47,439 bases of DNA, taken from JAHCHG01 sp041745765 (lineage in GTDB: Bacteria > Acidobacteriota > Blastocatellia > Pyrinomonadales > Pyrinomonadaceae). The stretch covers positions 1 to 47,439 of the forward strand of contig JBGTIH010000086.1 of NCBI GenBank assembly GCA_041745765.1, in the 5' to 3' direction. The position numbers were made by a program, and so were the translations under genes. The first letter of the stretch is position 1; each line of letters begins with the position of its first letter. Below are positions 7,901 through 16,270 of this stretch, piece by piece. The notes beneath the pieces were generated by a model, which saw only the letters and a list, made by a program, of their open reading frames with translations, did no database searches and had not been told where the DNA came from.

Positions 7901-10900
7901 CGATGATTTTACCGTGTGGCAAAATTCGATTGATTATTTTGCCGCGACCGAAACGAAAATTAACAAAATCTTGAGCGAAACGGTCAACGCCGGAAAACGC
8001 GATTTTCCGAAATCGGAAAACGAGTTTGCAGAATTTTTACAGGAAAATGACATTGATTTCGCCGGGATCAAAGACGGTTACGGTGAACCTGTTTATGCGG
8101 TCTACAGCCGACAATATCGCTTCGCGGATAATACTGTAATCATTGACGGCAAACAGCAGATCACGCCCGTAACCGAAGAACTCACCGTCATCACGCTCAG
8201 AAGCAAAGGCAAAAACCGCACGGCAAAAGAAAAACTCTATAACGATGATTTCGATCTTGCCGCTTTTTCGATTGTTTTGAATGTCCAGTCGAAAGACACG
8301 AAATTCGAGAAAAAAGATGTTAAAACAATCGCATTTTCCGGCGCAAACGGCGCGATTCGCGGAACTGTTACCGATGCAACCGGTGCGGTTGTCGGCGGCG
8401 CAAACGCCACGGCGACCAATGAAACCGATTTGTCAAAAATCTTTAATACTGCGACAGATGAAAACGGCGCATTTTTGATCGAAAATATTCCGGCGGGAAG
8501 CTATTCGGTCAGAATTGATGCAAACGGTTTCAAATCTTCTGTTTATACGGGAATTCAGGTTCGCTCGCAGAATTTGATCGAGATGAATGTAACGCTTGAG
8601 ATTGGTTCTGTTAGTGAAGTTGTTGAAGTTTCGGCGGCTTCTGAAATGGTTAATACTTCAGATTCTAAAATTTCTATTGATGGTTTTAGAAGCAGTCAAA
8701 TTGAATCGTTACCGATGAACGGAAGAAACGCATTGAGCTTGGTTCAATTACAACCCGGAATTGTCGGACGGAAAAAACAAGAAAATCAAGATGAAATCAC
8801 ATCTTCACAGGAAAGTTCCACGCCGCGTTTGCGGGAATATTTTCCCGAAACTCTGGTTTGGAATCCCGAACTGATTACTGATAAAAACGGCAAAGCCGAG
8901 ATGAAATTCAAACTCGCCGACAACATTACGACGTGGAAACTCTACACGGTCGCATCAACGAAAAACGGCAAAATCGGCATTACGGAAAAGGAAATTCAGG
9001 CGTTTCAGACGTTTTTTGTTGATCTCGATCCGCCGAAGTTTTTGACGGAAGGCGACGAAATTTTTCTGCCCACGCAGGTGCGAAATTATACGGAAACGAA
9101 ACAAAAGGTTGACGTTACGATGGCAAAAGCCGATTGGTTTTCATTCTTAAAGGCAGAAACACGCGCGTCAGCAAGTGTGCAAAATTCCGAAACTCAACAG
9201 ATCGAGGTCGCATCCGGCGCGTCGGAAAATGCTGTTTTCGGCTTTAAAGCAGATTCTTTTATAAATGGCGGCAAACAAAGAGTTACGGCAATTGGTCAAA
9301 AAGAATCCGACGCAATTGAAAAGCCTGTTACCGTTCGTCCGAACGGGCAGGAAATCGTCAAAACGGATTCGCGACTTTTTAAAAACGCGCAGACTTTCGA
9401 CGTGAATTTTCCCGCAAATGCTTTGCCGAAAACGCAAAAAGCGGAAGTTAAAATTTTCCCGAATCTTTTTTCGCACGTCGCCGAATCGGTCGAAGGGCTT
9501 CTGCAGAGACCTTACGGCTGCGGCGAACAGACGATTTCTTCGACATATCCGAATCTGTTGATCTTAAAATTCAAAGCCGGCGGCGCAAGTTTGGAAGCGA
9601 AAGCGCAAAGAAATCTTGCCAAAGGTTACGAACGGATTCTCGGTTATCAGGTCGAAAGCGGCGGTTTTTCGTATTGGGGCGGCAGGGACGAAGCCGACAT
9701 CGCGCTGACGGCTTATGCGATTCGTTTTTTAAACGACGCTCGCGGATTTGTCGAAGTTGACGAAAATGTTATCAAAAAAGCGCAAAACTGGCTGATCGCG
9801 CAGCAGCAAGCGGACGGCTCTTTTCAAAGAAAATTCTATTACGAACAAATCGCCGATCCGCGCCGGACAAAAATGTTTACGTCTTATGTTGCCCGGATTT
9901 TGGCGATGCAGAAAGCGCAAAGCGGCGAAAAGTTTGAACAAACGGCGGAAACTGCTCTGCAAAAATCGCTCGTCTTTTTGAAAACGCGAAACAGCGAAAT
10001 TGACGAACCTTACGCGCTCGCTCTTTTCGGTCTCGCTTCAATGGACGCGGGACACGCGGAAGACGCGAAAGAAATCGCCGAAAAATTAACGCAGATGGCA
10101 ATTCCCGAAGCGGACGCGGTTTATTGGAATCTCGAAACAAACACGCCGTTTTACGGTTGGGGAACGGCAGGCAGAATCGAAACGACCGCGCTCGTTTTGC
10201 AATTGCTGAACAAGTTCAAAGTTCAAAGTCCGAAGTCCGAAGTTGAAAAGGGCGAAGATCAAAAATCAAAGATCGAAGACCTGATTTCAAAAGGCACGCT
10301 CTTTTTGCTGAAAAATAAAGACCGCTACGGCGTTTGGTATTCGACGCAGACGACCGTCAATGTTTTGGACGCGTTTTTAGCGACGCTTGAGAATGAAGAT
10401 TCGGGAAACAAACAAAACGCCGAACTTCAAATTTTGCTCAACGGCGAAAACTTGCAAAGCATTTCGGTTTCCGTCGATCAAGTTACGCCGATCATTCTGG
10501 ATTTATCAAATAAATTAAATTCCGGGGAAAATCGCCTGGAAATAAGAAGTTCGTCAAGTTCATCAATTATGACGCAAGTCGTTTCAAATCATTATATCGA
10601 ATGGCAAACGGCGGAATTTTCCAATCAAAACACAAGCGGCACGAGACAATTGCGGCTCGATTACAAATGCGACAAACAAACGGCGGAAATTATGCAGGAA
10701 ATCTCGTGCAGCGTCGAAACCGAACGCGTCGGCTTCAAAGGTTACGGAATGCTTTTAGCCGAAATCGGGACGCCGCCCGGCGCAGACATCAGCCGCGAAT
10801 CTCTGGAAGAAGCTCTGAAAAACGATTGGAGTTTGAGCCGCTATGACATTTTGCCTGACAGAATAATTTTCTATATGTGGTCAAAAGCGGGCGGAACGCG

Positions 10901-11024
10901 CATAAATTTCAAATTCAAACCGCGCTATGGAATCAATGCACAAACTCCGGCTTCAATTGTTTACGATTATTATAATCCGGAAGCGCAGGCACTGATTGCG
11001 CCTTTAAAATTTTCGGTAAAGTGA
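4980..11024 (+). CDS. Alpha-2-macroglobulin family protein with inserted domains
   Basis: A 2014-residue protein with a signal peptide (LLLAMCLVFVFSAHAQ) and no lipobox cysteine. It has macroglobulin-like domains (YQPGQDFKIRALYFD near 250), an A2M core segment (WNPELITDKNGKAEMKFK near 1300), and a thioester domain with GCGEQ at 1513-1517 (Cys1514, Gln1517). It ends in a receptor-binding-like domain. The family traps proteases by covalent capture; bacterial forms are thought to protect the envelope. Two additions are unusual. Residues about 800-1095 hold three GspG-like repeats (DPWGQNY at about 846, DRWTRDY at about 937, DGYGEPVY at about 1033, the first two with GAD...-type loops). Residues about 1115-1280 are a carboxypeptidase-regulatory domain followed by a TonB-receptor-plug-like stretch (SLPMNGRNALSLVQLQPG) placed where the bait region is expected. 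A heptamer array codes for residues about 1744-1768. No penicillin-binding protein 1C gene is adjacent. Confidence 0.88.
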   Translation: MVRKEFFLLLAMCLVFVFSAHAQTVKEAESSIIFLENTAEAAIVIENPVNNFQGKIFLEILDETGKIRAQTSENKRIKRGRETHRISFPVGDLLQKAKENISWYRLKYRLTDENENTKSNGIASLSELLKDVFELRVAAAEYFFAGQTYRVKVRAVKPITNLPVKNVKIEGALEFEIETDADEDEIILKTQSETDSEGFATLDFKIVPGLKVSDGDLTVTGSKNGIVREIYEDLETTGESGSVFLTTDKPIYQPGQDFKIRALYFDNNNTVVTNSDLEFIIKSEDDLILYKETLKTSEFGIASVSWQIPENSKLGEYRVEIKTADSKNLGSQNFKVTRYDLPNFSVTTKTDKTFYLPTDTTAEITVKADYLFGQPVLKGKVRIVQEEERRWNYKEQKYDIKEKQTFEGEVDSEGKFVAKINLSEAIAELKENDWSKFEDLKFAAYFTDLTTNKTEQRRFDIRISKEPIHVYLNGNRQDRNPDTPITSYISTFYADGMPVSCDVRVNGKNDDDDDDTYKKIKDLKTNALGAGKIEYLRPKFKDKDDDLALQIIARDKNGQTGTIETTIYFDKDKEGLRISIEKTIFKPGESVKIDVFSTRKDALVYLDIVKDWTVIESRFVKLKNGKSDLKIPYNPNFKGELTVSAYFESDENENSYYSDDLVKDSRGIIFPEQQNLQLDAQFSEAVYKPNEEASVKFSVFDGIGKAVESALGIVVFDKAVEERARTDAEFGSYFSRFFSLLGYAKSFGGVTLKDLNELDLSKPVSDEIQLAAEVMLANNYYYPRIYRTRLDRTAPKSVYAEFFKNQFAPIEEILKNRFEKDYAHPTDENSLRQILSVSGMNFDEIRDPWGQNYQASFSIDKTQNIVTFKTAGADKTFGTKDDFTVSTASFAYFTPFGKAIDAAVKNYYETSGGFIRDAETLKRELLKQNINLDELKDRWTRDYRIEFDVSGRNYVIRFHSNGADGVHLPNRYNADDFTVWQNSIDYFAATETKINKILSETVNAGKRDFPKSENEFAEFLQENDIDFAGIKDGYGEPVYAVYSRQYRFADNTVIIDGKQQITPVTEELTVITLRSKGKNRTAKEKLYNDDFDLAAFSIVLNVQSKDTKFEKKDVKTIAFSGANGAIRGTVTDATGAVVGGANATATNETDLSKIFNTATDENGAFLIENIPAGSYSVRIDANGFKSSVYTGIQVRSQNLIEMNVTLEIGSVSEVVEVSAASEMVNTSDSKISIDGFRSSQIESLPMNGRNALSLVQLQPGIVGRKKQENQDEITSSQESSTPRLREYFPETLVWNPELITDKNGKAEMKFKLADNITTWKLYTVASTKNGKIGITEKEIQAFQTFFVDLDPPKFLTEGDEIFLPTQVRNYTETKQKVDVTMAKADWFSFLKAETRASASVQNSETQQIEVASGASENAVFGFKADSFINGGKQRVTAIGQKESDAIEKPVTVRPNGQEIVKTDSRLFKNAQTFDVNFPANALPKTQKAEVKIFPNLFSHVAESVEGLLQRPYGCGEQTISSTYPNLLILKFKAGGASLEAKAQRNLAKGYERILGYQVESGGFSYWGGRDEADIALTAYAIRFLNDARGFVEVDENVIKKAQNWLIAQQQADGSFQRKFYYEQIADPRRTKMFTSYVARILAMQKAQSGEKFEQTAETALQKSLVFLKTRNSEIDEPYALALFGLASMDAGHAEDAKEIAEKLTQMAIPEADAVYWNLETNTPFYGWGTAGRIETTALVLQLLNKFKVQSPKSEVEKGEDQKSKIEDLISKGTLFLLKNKDRYGVWYSTQTTVNVLDAFLATLENEDSGNKQNAELQILLNGENLQSISVSVDQVTPIILDLSNKLNSGENRLEIRSSSSSSIMTQVVSNHYIEWQTAEFSNQNTSGTRQLRLDYKCDKQTAEIMQEISCSVETERVGFKGYGMLLAEIGTPPGADISRESLEEALKNDWSLSRYDILPDRIIFYMWSKAGGTRINFKFKPRYGINAQTPASIVYDYYNPEAQALIAPLKFSVK
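10211..10281. repeat. Heptamer array inside the A2M coding sequence
   Basis: Five 7-bp units fill 10211-10245 (CAAGTTC, AAAGTTC, AAAGTCC, GAAGTCC, GAAGTTG) and four fill 10254-10281 (GAAGATC, AAAAATC, AAAGATC, GAAGACC). They are translated as KFKVQSPKSEVEKGEDQ and a following KSKIEDL, a charged insert between two helices of the thioester domain. The reading frame is kept. Confidence 0.85.
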
Positions 11025-11025
11025 A

Positions 11026-11062
11026 AAGTGAGAAATTAGAATCGGATTTTCATTTCTCACTT
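11026..11062. repeat. Heptamer-type hairpin between convergent A2M and polA genes
   Basis: AAGTGAGAAAT (11026-11036) is a perfect complement of 11052-11062, with a 15-base loop. The A2M stop codon (11022-11024) sits in the GTGAAAA/GTGAGAA repeat that leads into the left arm. Lying 8 bases from the polA stop, the hairpin is well placed to end transcription from both sides, though no long T tract follows. Confidence 0.65.
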
Positions 11063-11070
11063 ATTCCAAC

Positions 11071-13791
11071 TTATTTCGTCAACATCCAATTGTCGCCCGC
11101 GCCGATCTCGACCGTCAGCGGAACGTCTAATTGGACGGCTTTTTCCATTTCGGTTTTGATGATTTGCGTCGCTTTTTCGACTTCTTCAATCGGCGATTCA
11201 AATAAAAGTTCGTCGTGAACCTGCATAATCATCCGTGTTTTCAAGCCTTCGCGGCTCAGTGCTTCGTCAACTCGGAGCATCGCAATTTTGACAATATCGG
11301 AAGCCGTGCCCTGGATCGGCAGATTGATCGCTTCGCGTTCGGCGCGTGAACGAACGTTGTAATTGCGGTCGTTGATCGAGGGCAGATAACGTCTTCTGCC
11401 GTAGATTGAGGTGACAAAACCTTGTTCGCGGGCGATTTCCGGCGTTTCTTCCATAAATTTTTTGATGCCTTTGTAGGTTTCGTAATAATCTTCGATCACC
11501 TGTTTGGCTTCGGCGCGCGAAATGCCGACTCTCTGCGACAAACCGAATGATTCGACGGCGTAAGCGATCGCAAAATTGACAATTTTCGCCAAACGGCGTT
11601 TTTCTTTTAATTCGGCGGTGGTTTTTGCGCCGAAAACGAGAGTTGCGGTTTTTGCGTGAATGTCCTCGTTATTTTTATACGCTTCGAGCATCACTTCGTC
11701 GCGCGTGATATGCGCCAAAATTCGCAGTTCTAATTGCGAATAATCGGCGGAAATCAGCTTAAAACCCTTTTCGGGAATAAATGCGCGGCGGATATGCTGT
11801 CCTAATTCTGTGCGAATCGGAATATTTTGCAGATTCGGATCGGTCGAAGAGAGTCTTCCGGTCGCGGCGACGGTCTGATTGAGCGTGCCGTGAATTCTGC
11901 CGTCGGAGGCGATTTGATTCGGCAAAACGTCGGAATAAGTCGTCTTGAGTTTTTCGAGTTCGCGGTAATCGATGATCATCTGCGCGATTTCATAGGTTTC
12001 GGCGAGTTCATTTAACACGTCTTTGCTCGTCGAAATTTGTCCGGTCGGCGTTTTATGGCGCGTTTCGATATTTAACTCCGTTAAAGCCTCGCCGACCTGT
12101 TTCGGCGAACTGATGTTAAATTCGCGGTTTGTGATCTTAAAAATTTTCTCCTTCAGAGTTTCGAGTTCGGTCGAAATAAAATCGGAAAAACCTTTCAAGG
12201 CGACATCGTCAATCTTCATTCCCGTCATTTCGATCTTGTACAGCAGGGAAACGAGCGGCAGTTCCATCGTTGTATAAATTTCTTCCAGATCGTTTTCGAC
12301 GATTTCCTTTCGCAGAATCGGCGCGAGCTGAAACGTAAAATCGGCGCGTTCGCAGGCTCTGAATTGTGATTCGGTAAAATTTGCGGGAATTTCAAGCGCC
12401 GTCTCGCGGTTCAGGTTCAAGCGTCCGAGCGTCTGCAGATCGTATTTGGCGCGGCTCGAATCGAGCAGATAGGCGGCGATGCAGGTGTCGTCCGAAACGG
12501 CTTCGGGTTCGATCCCGATTTTTTGCAAAGCGGCAAGATTTCCTTTGAAATCGTGCGTGCATTTTTCCAGGAATCCGTTCGACAAAATATCGCGCAAGGC
12601 GTTGACAGCTTCATTTTTACCTTCGGCGAAATTTTCCAGGTCAACATAAAAACTCGTGCCGGCGGCGGTCGCAATCGCCAGCCCGAGCGGCGGTTTTCTG
12701 GCAAATGAGCCGCCTTTTAGATCGGAATTCGATGCGTCAACCTCAAAACTCCAGTATTCCGTTTCCCACAAACGGCGAATCAATTTGTCTAAATTTTCAC
12801 GATTTGAGATCAATTCGTAACGCGTTTCGGTTTTCGCGGTCGGCGCGTCGTAAAGACCGGAAAAAAGCGGCGCGGAATCGGCAAATTCTCTGGTTAAAGT
12901 ATTAAATTCGAGTTCGCTGAAAAGCTGGTAAGCGAGCTGGCGGTTCGGCTGATTATGTTTGAGCGCGTCGAGATCGAGTTCGATCGGAACTTCCTTATGA
13001 ACAGTAGCGAGTTCGATTGATTGGCGGATCAAATCCTGATTGTTTTGCAGAGATTCGCGGTAGGTTTTATGCGTAACTTTATCGGCGTTTTTCATCGATT
13101 CTTCCGCCGAGCCGAATTCCAGGATAAGTTTTAACGCGCCTTTCTCGCCGATTCCGGGCGCTCCGGGAATATTGTCGATCGCATCGCCCATCAAACCCAA
13201 AAGATCGACGATTTTCGACGGCGGAAGTCCGAATTTATTCTCAACCCACGCCTCATCGCACATCTCAATTGGCGGAACCTGAACTTTTCTTTTAATATTC
13301 TGCGAATTCTGCCGCATACAAACGATCAACGGATCGCGCACCAATTGGCACAAATCCTTGTCGTTTGAAACGATGACGGCTTGCATCTCCTTTTCCGCGA
13401 CCTTTTGCGCCAGCGTTCCGATAATATCGTCGGCTTCAAAACCCGGCATTTTCAAGATCGGAATATCGAACGCTTCGCAAACCCGTTCAATAAGGGGAAG
13501 CTGCGAAGCCAGATCGTCCGGCATTTCGGCGCGGTTGGCTTTGTAATCGGCGAAGGAGTCGTGCCGGAAAGTCTTTTCGGCAGTATCGAATACGGCGGCA
13601 ACGTAATCGGGCTGTTCGTCGTTTAAAAGCTTGCGCAAAAGGTTCGTAAAAACAAAAACGGCTTGCGTTACCTGTCCTTTGGAATTGCGCAGCGGTTCGC
13701 CGCCTTTTCTGCCCATCGGTGCAAAATATGCCCGGAAAATATGCGACATCGAATCAATCAGAAATACTCTTTTAGGTTTGTTTTCGGTCAT
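11071..13791 (-). CDS. polA: DNA polymerase I
   Basis: A 906-residue protein of normal length. Residues 1-290 form the 5'-3' nuclease (FDTAEKTFRHDSF, VSNDKDLCQLV, GDAIDNIPG). Residues about 325-500 form the 3'-5' exonuclease-like domain, and about 520-906 the polymerase. Motif A is SADYSQLELR (Asp683), motif B RRLAKIVNFAIAYA (Arg732, Lys736, Tyr744), motif C QVHDE (Asp860). Two features are unusual. Motif B ends in Tyr-Ala where Tyr-Gly is usual. The first exonuclease motif reads FEVDAS, with Glu350 and Asp352 in place of Asp and Glu; the later acidic residues Asp414 and Asp484 look kept, so proofreading may be altered. It fills gaps and removes primers in replication and repair. It is convergent with the A2M gene, and its start lacks a clear ribosome binding site. 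Confidence 0.95.
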   Translation of the reverse strand: MTENKPKRVFLIDSMSHIFRAYFAPMGRKGGEPLRNSKGQVTQAVFVFTNLLRKLLNDEQPDYVAAVFDTAEKTFRHDSFADYKANRAEMPDDLASQLPLIERVCEAFDIPILKMPGFEADDIIGTLAQKVAEKEMQAVIVSNDKDLCQLVRDPLIVCMRQNSQNIKRKVQVPPIEMCDEAWVENKFGLPPSKIVDLLGLMGDAIDNIPGAPGIGEKGALKLILEFGSAEESMKNADKVTHKTYRESLQNNQDLIRQSIELATVHKEVPIELDLDALKHNQPNRQLAYQLFSELEFNTLTREFADSAPLFSGLYDAPTAKTETRYELISNRENLDKLIRRLWETEYWSFEVDASNSDLKGGSFARKPPLGLAIATAAGTSFYVDLENFAEGKNEAVNALRDILSNGFLEKCTHDFKGNLAALQKIGIEPEAVSDDTCIAAYLLDSSRAKYDLQTLGRLNLNRETALEIPANFTESQFRACERADFTFQLAPILRKEIVENDLEEIYTTMELPLVSLLYKIEMTGMKIDDVALKGFSDFISTELETLKEKIFKITNREFNISSPKQVGEALTELNIETRHKTPTGQISTSKDVLNELAETYEIAQMIIDYRELEKLKTTYSDVLPNQIASDGRIHGTLNQTVAATGRLSSTDPNLQNIPIRTELGQHIRRAFIPEKGFKLISADYSQLELRILAHITRDEVMLEAYKNNEDIHAKTATLVFGAKTTAELKEKRRLAKIVNFAIAYAVESFGLSQRVGISRAEAKQVIEDYYETYKGIKKFMEETPEIAREQGFVTSIYGRRRYLPSINDRNYNVRSRAEREAINLPIQGTASDIVKIAMLRVDEALSREGLKTRMIMQVHDELLFESPIEEVEKATQIIKTEMEKAVQLDVPLTVEIGAGDNWMLTK

Positions 13792-14119
13792 TTTTCAGTC
13801 GTTCGGAGAATTTTTATTTTGTCTTTGAATGATAGAAAAACATCCGCCTAGTTACAAGGTGAGAAAACTCTTAAAAAAATTAGAATGAGATATTGCGTAA
13901 TAAGTCGGCGGAAAGTTATGATTGATTTACCCCGATTTTGAATAATTCCGGCAAATAATGAACCGACCGTTTTTTAAGAAGCAAAAATCGTCATTCAAAC
14001 GGCATTCTGATCACCTAATTCTAATGACGATTTGTTAAAAAAATCCGGCAAAGCTGAAACTGTTGAAGGTTTGAGCCGAGAAATAGATAAACTGAAATAA
14101 TTCAAGGGAAGAAAATAAA
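13792..14119. other. Divergent spacer between polA and the sugar dehydrogenase
   Basis: These 328 bases should hold promoters for both genes. The only clear structure is an 11-bp inverted repeat, AAATCGTCATT at 13985-13995 with 14023-14033, separated by 27 bases. An AAGGGAAG near 14104 is a plausible ribosome binding site for the plus-strand gene. No gene or RNA was recognised. Confidence 0.5.
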
Positions 14120-16102
14120 ATGAAAAAAATAAAATTATTAGTAATTTTGGCTGTAGTTTTAATCGGCAGTTTAATTAACAATACTGCGGCGCAAACGAGC
14201 ATATCTCTGCAGCCGTATCTAACGGGATTGAGTTCGCCGGTTTTTTTAACGCACGCGAAAGACGGCACAAACCGCAACTTTATTCCTCAGCAGCGCGGAA
14301 TAATCAAGGTCGTTCAGCCCGGTTCGACGACTCCGACAGATTTTATGAATATTACGTCAAAAGTCAGCACATCGGGCAGCGAACGCGGACTTCTCGGTTT
14401 GGCATTTCATCCGAACTTTATTAACAACAGCTTTTTCTTCGTTAATTACACGCGCCAGAGCGATGGCGCAACGATCATCGCCAGATATAAAGCGACCAAT
14501 AACAACACGGTCGGCGACGTAAGTTCGGAACGGATCATTATGACGATTCCGCAGGATTTTTCCAATCATAACGGCGGAATGATCGAATTCGGTCCCGACG
14601 GATTTTTGTATATCGGAATGGGCGACGGTGGTTCGGGCAACGATCCGAACAACCGCGCCCAAAATATCAACAGTCTTCTCGGCAAAATGCTGCGCATAAA
14701 TCCGAGTCTGGCGGAAAATCCGCCGACTCCCGCCTACACCGTTCCGCCGGATAATCCATACGTCGGCATCAACGGCGCAGATGAGATTTACGCGCTCGGT
14801 TTGAGAAATCCGTGGCGTTGGTCGTTTGACCGCGCCGGAACGAACCAGCTTTGGGCTGGCGATGTCGGGCAAAATGCCATCGAGGAAGTCAATATAATCA
14901 CGCTCGGCGGAAATTACGGCTGGCGCGTTTATGAAGGAAATAATTGCACGAATATTGATCCGTCGCTCTGCAATCCGGCAAATTATATTCCGCCGGTTCA
15001 TACATATAATCATGCCGGCGGACGCTGTTCAATCACGGGCGGCTATGTTTATCGCGGAACGCAAGGCACATTTCCTCAAGGAACTTATATTTTCGGCGAT
15101 TACTGCTCAAGAGAAGTTTTTTTCTGGAACGGAACTCAAGCATCTCTTTTATTTAATTCCGGGCGTAGTGTTGCGTCGTTCGGCGAAGATCAATCAGGCG
15201 AAATTTATCTTGTCGGGCTTGGCGGAACGGTCGAGAAATTTGTCAACAGCAATCCCGTTTTTGCCAGAACTAATGCCGATTTTGACGGCGATGGGAAAAC
15301 GGATGTTTCGGTTTTCCGACCTTCGACCGGCGTTTGGTATGCTTTGAACAGTTCAAACGGACAAGTGCAAATCAGACAATTCGGTCTTTCGGGCGATATT
15401 CCTACGCCTGAAGATTTTGACGGCGACGGCAAAACGGACATCGCCGTTTTTCGTCCGAGCGACGGCACCTGGTATTACTTTCGAAGCAGTAATAATACAG
15501 TCGGAATTATGCAGTTCGGCGCAAACGGCGACATTCCGACCGCCGGAGATTTTGACGGCGACGGCAAAGCCGATCTTGCCGTTTTCCGACCTTCGACCGG
15601 CGTTTGGTATATTTTGAACAGTTCAAACGGACAAGTGCAAATCAGGCAATTCGGTCTTTCGGGCGATATTCCGACCGCCGGAGATTTTGACGGTGACGGT
15701 AAATATGACATTGCTGTTTTTCGTCCGAGCGACGGCGTTTGGTATCGTTTGAACAGCGGCAACGGCGGATTTTCAGCGTTTCAATTCGGTGCTGACGGTG
15801 ATATTCCGGTAGTCGGTGATTTTGACGGCGACGGCAAAAACGATCAAGCCGTTTTCCGACCTTCGACCGGCGTTTGGTATGTTTTCAGAAGCAGTAACAA
15901 CTCGGTTGGAATTACCCAATTCGGTTTAAATGGCGATATTCCTGTGGTCGGCGATTATGACCGCGACGGACGTTCTGACATCGGTGTTTTCCGACCTTCG
16001 ACCGGCGTTTGGTATGTCCTCAGATCATCTGACAACGCCGTAGATTTTAATACTTTCGGCTCAACCGGTGATTTACCCGCACCGGCGTATGACGGACGGT
16101 AG
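14120..16102 (+). CDS. PQQ-type sugar dehydrogenase (GSDH/HHIP-like) with VCBS repeats
   Basis: A 660-residue protein with a signal peptide (LLVILAVVLIGSLINNTAAQ). Residues about 30-380 form a six-bladed propeller of the glucose/sorbosone dehydrogenase family. Visible motifs are RGLLGLAFHPNF (with the expected catalytic His), GMIEFGPDGFLYIGMGDGG, ALGLRNPWRWSFD and GDVGQNAIEEVN. These enzymes oxidise sugars with bound PQQ and calcium in the periplasm; here the substrate is unknown. Residues about 390-655 are six 45-residue VCBS/FG-GAP repeats with DFDGDGKTD calcium-binding loops and FRPSTGVWY. These repeats are unusually uniform at DNA level. A plausible AAGGGAAG ribosome binding site precedes the start. 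Confidence 0.87.
   Translation: MKKIKLLVILAVVLIGSLINNTAAQTSISLQPYLTGLSSPVFLTHAKDGTNRNFIPQQRGIIKVVQPGSTTPTDFMNITSKVSTSGSERGLLGLAFHPNFINNSFFFVNYTRQSDGATIIARYKATNNNTVGDVSSERIIMTIPQDFSNHNGGMIEFGPDGFLYIGMGDGGSGNDPNNRAQNINSLLGKMLRINPSLAENPPTPAYTVPPDNPYVGINGADEIYALGLRNPWRWSFDRAGTNQLWAGDVGQNAIEEVNIITLGGNYGWRVYEGNNCTNIDPSLCNPANYIPPVHTYNHAGGRCSITGGYVYRGTQGTFPQGTYIFGDYCSREVFFWNGTQASLLFNSGRSVASFGEDQSGEIYLVGLGGTVEKFVNSNPVFARTNADFDGDGKTDVSVFRPSTGVWYALNSSNGQVQIRQFGLSGDIPTPEDFDGDGKTDIAVFRPSDGTWYYFRSSNNTVGIMQFGANGDIPTAGDFDGDGKADLAVFRPSTGVWYILNSSNGQVQIRQFGLSGDIPTAGDFDGDGKYDIAVFRPSDGVWYRLNSGNGGFSAFQFGADGDIPVVGDFDGDGKNDQAVFRPSTGVWYVFRSSNNSVGITQFGLNGDIPVVGDYDRDGRSDIGVFRPSTGVWYVLRSSDNAVDFNTFGSTGDLPAPAYDGR
15311..16015 (+). 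repeat. 135-bp tandem coding repeats with a 270-bp higher order
   Basis: An identical 30-base word occurs at 15311, 15581, 15851 and 15986. A related variant with CGTCCGAGCGACGGC occurs at 15446 and 15716. All six are exactly 135 bases apart in the order A-B-A-B-A-A. The first two A units also share long near-identical flanks. This points to recent duplication of a two-repeat block or to gene conversion. Confidence 0.88.
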
Positions 16103-16116
16103 ATAACAGTCCTTTA

Positions 16117-16202
16117 AATTTCGGAATAAGTAAAAAGTGATAAGTGATAAATGATAGGTTTTATCGAAGAATTATCTATCACTTATCACTTATTCCGAAA
16201 TT
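16117..16202. repeat. Heptamer hairpin between convergent genes
   Basis: The outer arms 16117-16131 and 16188-16202 are a perfect 15-bp complement containing TTCGGAATAAGT. The inner part repeats AGTGATA/AGTGATA-type heptamers (16136-16149), complementary to 16177-16190. It lies between the sugar dehydrogenase gene (plus) and the comF-like gene (minus), the position of a bidirectional terminator, but without a long T tract. Confidence 0.8.
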
Positions 16203-16270
16203 ATTTTCATCAACATAAATTCTGAAACATCACAATCAAGAAAAATAAAATTCAGTATCCCTTTTTTATA

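Noticed and set aside
14357..15013. 218-codon open frame on the minus strand opposite the sugar dehydrogenase
   Set aside because: It is antisense to a well supported gene, has no family features, and such long shadows are expected from this codon usage.
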